From NCBI GenBank assembly GCA_902464195.1, contig CABQJB010000002.1, forward strand, positions 1 to 33,277: 33,277 nucleotides of DNA, in the 5' to 3' direction. The DNA comes from an uncultured Megasphaera sp. (GTDB lineage Bacteria; Bacillota; Negativicutes; Veillonellales; Megasphaeraceae). Below, in pieces: positions 31,336 through 33,277 of this stretch. The notes under the pieces are model-generated. The model worked only from the letters and a program-made list of their open reading frames with translations, was not told the origin of the DNA and did no database searches. A program made the translations under genes and the position numbers. Position 1 is the first letter of the stretch, and each line of letters starts with the position of its first letter.

Positions 31336-31365
31336 TGGTTAGTGGCTAGCAGTTAGTTGTTAGCG
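31336..31365. repeat. Degenerate GTGGTTAG/GGCTAGC word cluster
   Basis: GTGGTTAGTGGCTAGCAGTT followed by AGTTGTTAGC matches the word set at 13946-13980. It lies next to a CACGTG hairpin here and next to a palindrome there. The rest of 31271-31477 shows only the dhaK promoter and AT-rich leader. Confidence 0.5.
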
Positions 31366-31452
31366 GATGGTTAAAAATTTACATCAAACTTCAAACATTA
31401 ACGCCAGGATAACCAGATAAGATGGTCGAAAACTTCGTGCGATGTTCATTTA

Positions 31453-31481
31453 AGTATAGCAAGAAATAAGGGGAAAATCAA
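31453..31481 (-). promoter_or_regulatory. Sigma-A promoter for the dha operon
   Basis: The minus strand reads TTGATT (31481-31476), a 17-base spacer ending TGC, and TATACT (31458-31453). The -35 overlaps the pyrR stop codon. The predicted start is near 31446, giving a leader of about 175 bases. Confidence 0.78.
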
Positions 31482-32011
31482 TTCTCTTCCCGCAAGACGA
31501 CGCGGTCGCACGAATCGGTTTCTTTTAACTGGACCGACACGTCTTCCTTCCGCGACGTCGGTACATTTTTGCCGACATAATCGGCACGGATCGGCAGTTC
31601 CCGATGGCCCCGGTCGACGAGGACAGCCAGTTCGATGAACTGAGGCCGCCCCAGTTCCATGATGGCATTGAGGGCCGACCGGACCGTCCGTCCCGTGAAC
31701 AGGACGTCGTCGACTAAGATGACCGTCTGGCCATCGGCATCAAATTTCCCGGCATCACTGACGGCAATAGGGCTCTTGCGGTCGTCGTCGCGATAAGCTG
31801 AAATATCGAGATCATATACGGGCACATCCCGGCCTTCGATAGCTGCCAGTTCCCGGCCCAGGCGCTGAGCCAGGGGGACGCCGCGCGTATGGATACCGAC
31901 GAGTACCGTCTTGTCCAGGCCTTTATTGCGTTCGATGATTTCATGGGCAATGCGGCGGATAGCCCGGCCGATTGCTTTTTCGTCCATGAGCAGTGTCTTT
32001 TCTTTCCACAT
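31478..32011 (-). CDS. pyrR: PyrR, bifunctional pyr-operon regulator / uracil phosphoribosyltransferase
   Basis: PyrR binds pyr mRNA leaders in response to UMP/UTP and has minor uracil phosphoribosyltransferase activity. The 177-residue reading from the ATG at 32011 has the PRPP-binding motif VILVDDVLFTGRTV (97-110), plus ERNKGLDKTVLVGIHTRG and the closing LVDRGHRELPIRADYVGKN, almost word for word the Bacillus protein (181 residues). AGGTGGTGAG lies upstream of this ATG; a GTG at 32023 would add MVSH but overlaps that site. It starts 15 bases after rluD. No pyr biosynthetic gene or PyrR-type attenuator is in the window, so its targets are elsewhere. Confidence 0.95.
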   Translation of the reverse strand: MWKEKTLLMDEKAIGRAIRRIAHEIIERNKGLDKTVLVGIHTRGVPLAQRLGRELAAIEGRDVPVYDLDISAYRDDDRKSPIAVSDAGKFDADGQTVILVDDVLFTGRTVRSALNAIMELGRPQFIELAVLVDRGHRELPIRADYVGKNVPTSRKEDVSVQLKETDSCDRVVLREEN

Positions 32012-32026
32012 GTGACTCACCACCTG

Positions 32027-32944
32027 TCAGTCTTTCTTTTCCGCCCGTTCCAGGCAGGCCAGGAAATCAGCCGGCGCCGGTGCTTCAAAATGCATAGCCT
32101 TCCCCGTAATCGGATGGACCAAATCGAGACTATGCGAGTGAAGGGCCTGGCCGTCGATAGGGAAATCGTCTTTTTTATATCCGTACAAGGGGTCGTTGAC
32201 GACGGGGTGATGGATATAAGCCATGTGGACGCGTATCTGATGAGTCCGGCCCGTTTCCAGCTTACATTCGACCCAGGTGTAATCACCATAGCGCTTCAAT
32301 ACCCTGAAATGGGTCACGGCTTCACGGCCGCCTTTAAAGGTGACAGCCATCTTGACCCGGTCCTTGGGATGGCGGCCGATAGGTGCATCGATGACACCCC
32401 GTTCTTCCGAAATATTGCCGTGGACCAGGGCCCAGTACGTCCGGTGCGCCGAATGCTCCTTAATCTGTTCGGCCAGGCCCTTATGGGCTTCATCGGTCTT
32501 GGCCGCAACCATGACGCCTGACGTGTCCTTATCCAGGCGATGGACGATACCCGGACGGATGACGCCGTTGATGCCCGATAACTCGCCCTGGCAGTGATAG
32601 AGCAGGGCGTTGACCAGGGTCCCGTCGGGATTGCCCGCAGCCGGATGGACGACCATGCCGCGGGCCTTATTGACGACGATGATGTCCTTATCTTCATAGA
32701 CGATATCCAGCGGGATGTCCTGCGGAACTAGCTTATATTCTTCCTGGAGTTCGATAACAGCCTGCACCTGGTCGCCCTCGTTGAGGCGGCGGTTGGCTTT
32801 GGCTTCCTTGCCGTTGACTGTGACTTCCTTGCGCTGAATGAGCTGCTGGGCATAACTGCGTGAAATATCAAGGGCCGCCGTCAGATAGACGTCCAACCGT
32901 TTCCCCTGTTCCTGTTCTGTGACAACTAATTTCTTTTCTTCCAT
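32027..32944 (-). CDS. rluD: RluD-family 23S rRNA pseudouridine synthase
   Basis: This enzyme makes pseudouridines in 23S rRNA. The 305-residue protein has an N-terminal S4 RNA-binding domain (about 13-60) and a catalytic domain with HRLDKDTSGVMVAAK, where Asp138 is the nucleophile. It also has ARGMVVHPAAGN and LETGRTHQIRVH, both typical of RluA/C/D enzymes. The presence of S4 and the lspA-rluD-pyrR order seen in many Firmicutes favour RluD over RluA, but the exact target uridines are not fixed by sequence. The ATG at 32944 follows GAGG 8 bases upstream, 10 bases after lspA. Confidence 0.93.
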   Translation of the reverse strand: MEEKKLVVTEQEQGKRLDVYLTAALDISRSYAQQLIQRKEVTVNGKEAKANRRLNEGDQVQAVIELQEEYKLVPQDIPLDIVYEDKDIIVVNKARGMVVHPAAGNPDGTLVNALLYHCQGELSGINGVIRPGIVHRLDKDTSGVMVAAKTDEAHKGLAEQIKEHSAHRTYWALVHGNISEERGVIDAPIGRHPKDRVKMAVTFKGGREAVTHFRVLKRYGDYTWVECKLETGRTHQIRVHMAYIHHPVVNDPLYGYKKDDFPIDGQALHSHSLDLVHPITGKAMHFEAPAPADFLACLERAEKKD

Positions 32945-32954
32945 GTCTTCATCC

Positions 32955-33277
32955 TCATTTATCCGAAATATGGGTCCAACTATACCATAACAACAAAGCG
33001 ACGCCGACGACGATGCCGATGTCAGCGACGTTGAATACGGGCCAGATGCGAAAATCGAAGAAATCCGTTACTGCCCCGCAGAGCGTCCGATCCAGGGCGT
33101 TTCCCAGGGCCCCGCCCAAAAGCAGGCCAGCCCCGCCATAGACCCAGGGCGTCGCCGGCAATTTTTTGCGGAACAGGCCGTACAGCAGGAATAAGACCAG
33201 GGCGATGACCAGAAAGAGCCACTGCTGATTTTCCAGGATTCCAAAAGCCGCACCGCGATTCAAAATATAAGTAATAT
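32955..33277 (-). CDS. lspA: LspA, lipoprotein signal peptidase (N-terminus beyond window)
   Basis: LspA cleaves the signal peptide from prolipoproteins at the inner membrane. The visible part is about 107 residues; the full protein is usually 150-165, so the first 45-55 residues lie beyond the right edge. The frame stays open to base 33277 (...ITYILNRGAAFG). A TTG at 33263 lies inside the conserved NRGAAFGIL motif and is not the true start. Two catalytic aspartates are present in GGALGNALDR and FNVADIGI, with three visible membrane spans. It is upstream of rluD and pyrR in the same operon. The lipoprotein pathway fits a diderm cell. Confidence 0.95.
   Translation of the reverse strand, partial: ITYILNRGAAFGILENQQWLFLVIALVLFLLYGLFRKKLPATPWVYGGAGLLLGGALGNALDRTLCGAVTDFFDFRIWPVFNVADIGIVVGVALLLWYSWTHISDK

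Noticed and set aside
32012..32023. GTG start for pyrR
   Set aside because: The ATG at 32011 has the AGGTGG site upstream and matches the length of known PyrR proteins.

Overview
The window looks like chromosome from a diderm Firmicute of the class Negativicutes, most likely a Megasphaera-type member of the Veillonellales. The species cannot be fixed from sequence alone. It combines outer-membrane machinery (BamA, TamB, a TolC-family channel, MlaEFD) with Firmicute-style regulation (a T-box leader, PyrR) and anaerobic or B12-dependent metabolism (class II ribonucleotide reductase, PTS-type dihydroxyacetone kinase). Every convincing protein gene lies on the minus strand, so transcription runs from high to low coordinates. 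No rRNA, tRNA, CRISPR array, prophage or transposase gene was seen.

Layout, in the direction of transcription. (1) 33277-31478: lspA (cut by the window edge), rluD, pyrR. (2) 31270-28283: dhaK-dhaL-dhaM plus a membrane-anchored alpha/beta hydrolase, behind a good promoter and a leader holding a terminator-like hairpin. (3) 28143-25861: nrdJ, whose mRNA should begin with a perfect 17-bp hairpin. (4) 25860-25380: a repeat-rich intergenic stretch with a foldback element. (5) 25372-20379: a consensus promoter and T-box leader, then serC, serA, a histidine-phosphatase-family enzyme and serS. This is a serine synthesis and charging operon in which the phosphatase may be the missing phosphoserine phosphatase. 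(6) 20074-19109: glpX alone between terminators. (7) 18723-14039: murA, mreB, a small exported biotinyl/lipoyl-fold protein and a SpoIVB-S55-like exported protein. (8) 13736-1: an outer-membrane biogenesis block of mlaE, mlaF, mlaD, tolC, tamB, a sigma-70 family factor, a single-pass membrane protein, bamA and an exported protein that runs off the left edge.

The outer-membrane block is the centre of interest. MlaD is not the short MCE protein of Escherichia coli. It carries a long helical region and a C-terminal segment that looks like an outer-membrane beta-barrel, the architecture proposed for Veillonella parvula as a one-protein bridge across the envelope. TamB, also a lipid-bridge protein, has its own promoter with a hairpin at the predicted 5' end. 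A sigma factor followed by a protein of anti-sigma-like topology sits between tamB and bamA. In the murA operon, the S55-like protein has its His and Ser segments in swapped order relative to SpoIVB, and its neighbour is an exported biotinyl-fold domain without an acceptor lysine.

Most longer intergenic regions carry a dispersed palindrome with conserved ends (GTAGGGG / CCCGC) whose arms differ from copy to copy yet stay complementary.
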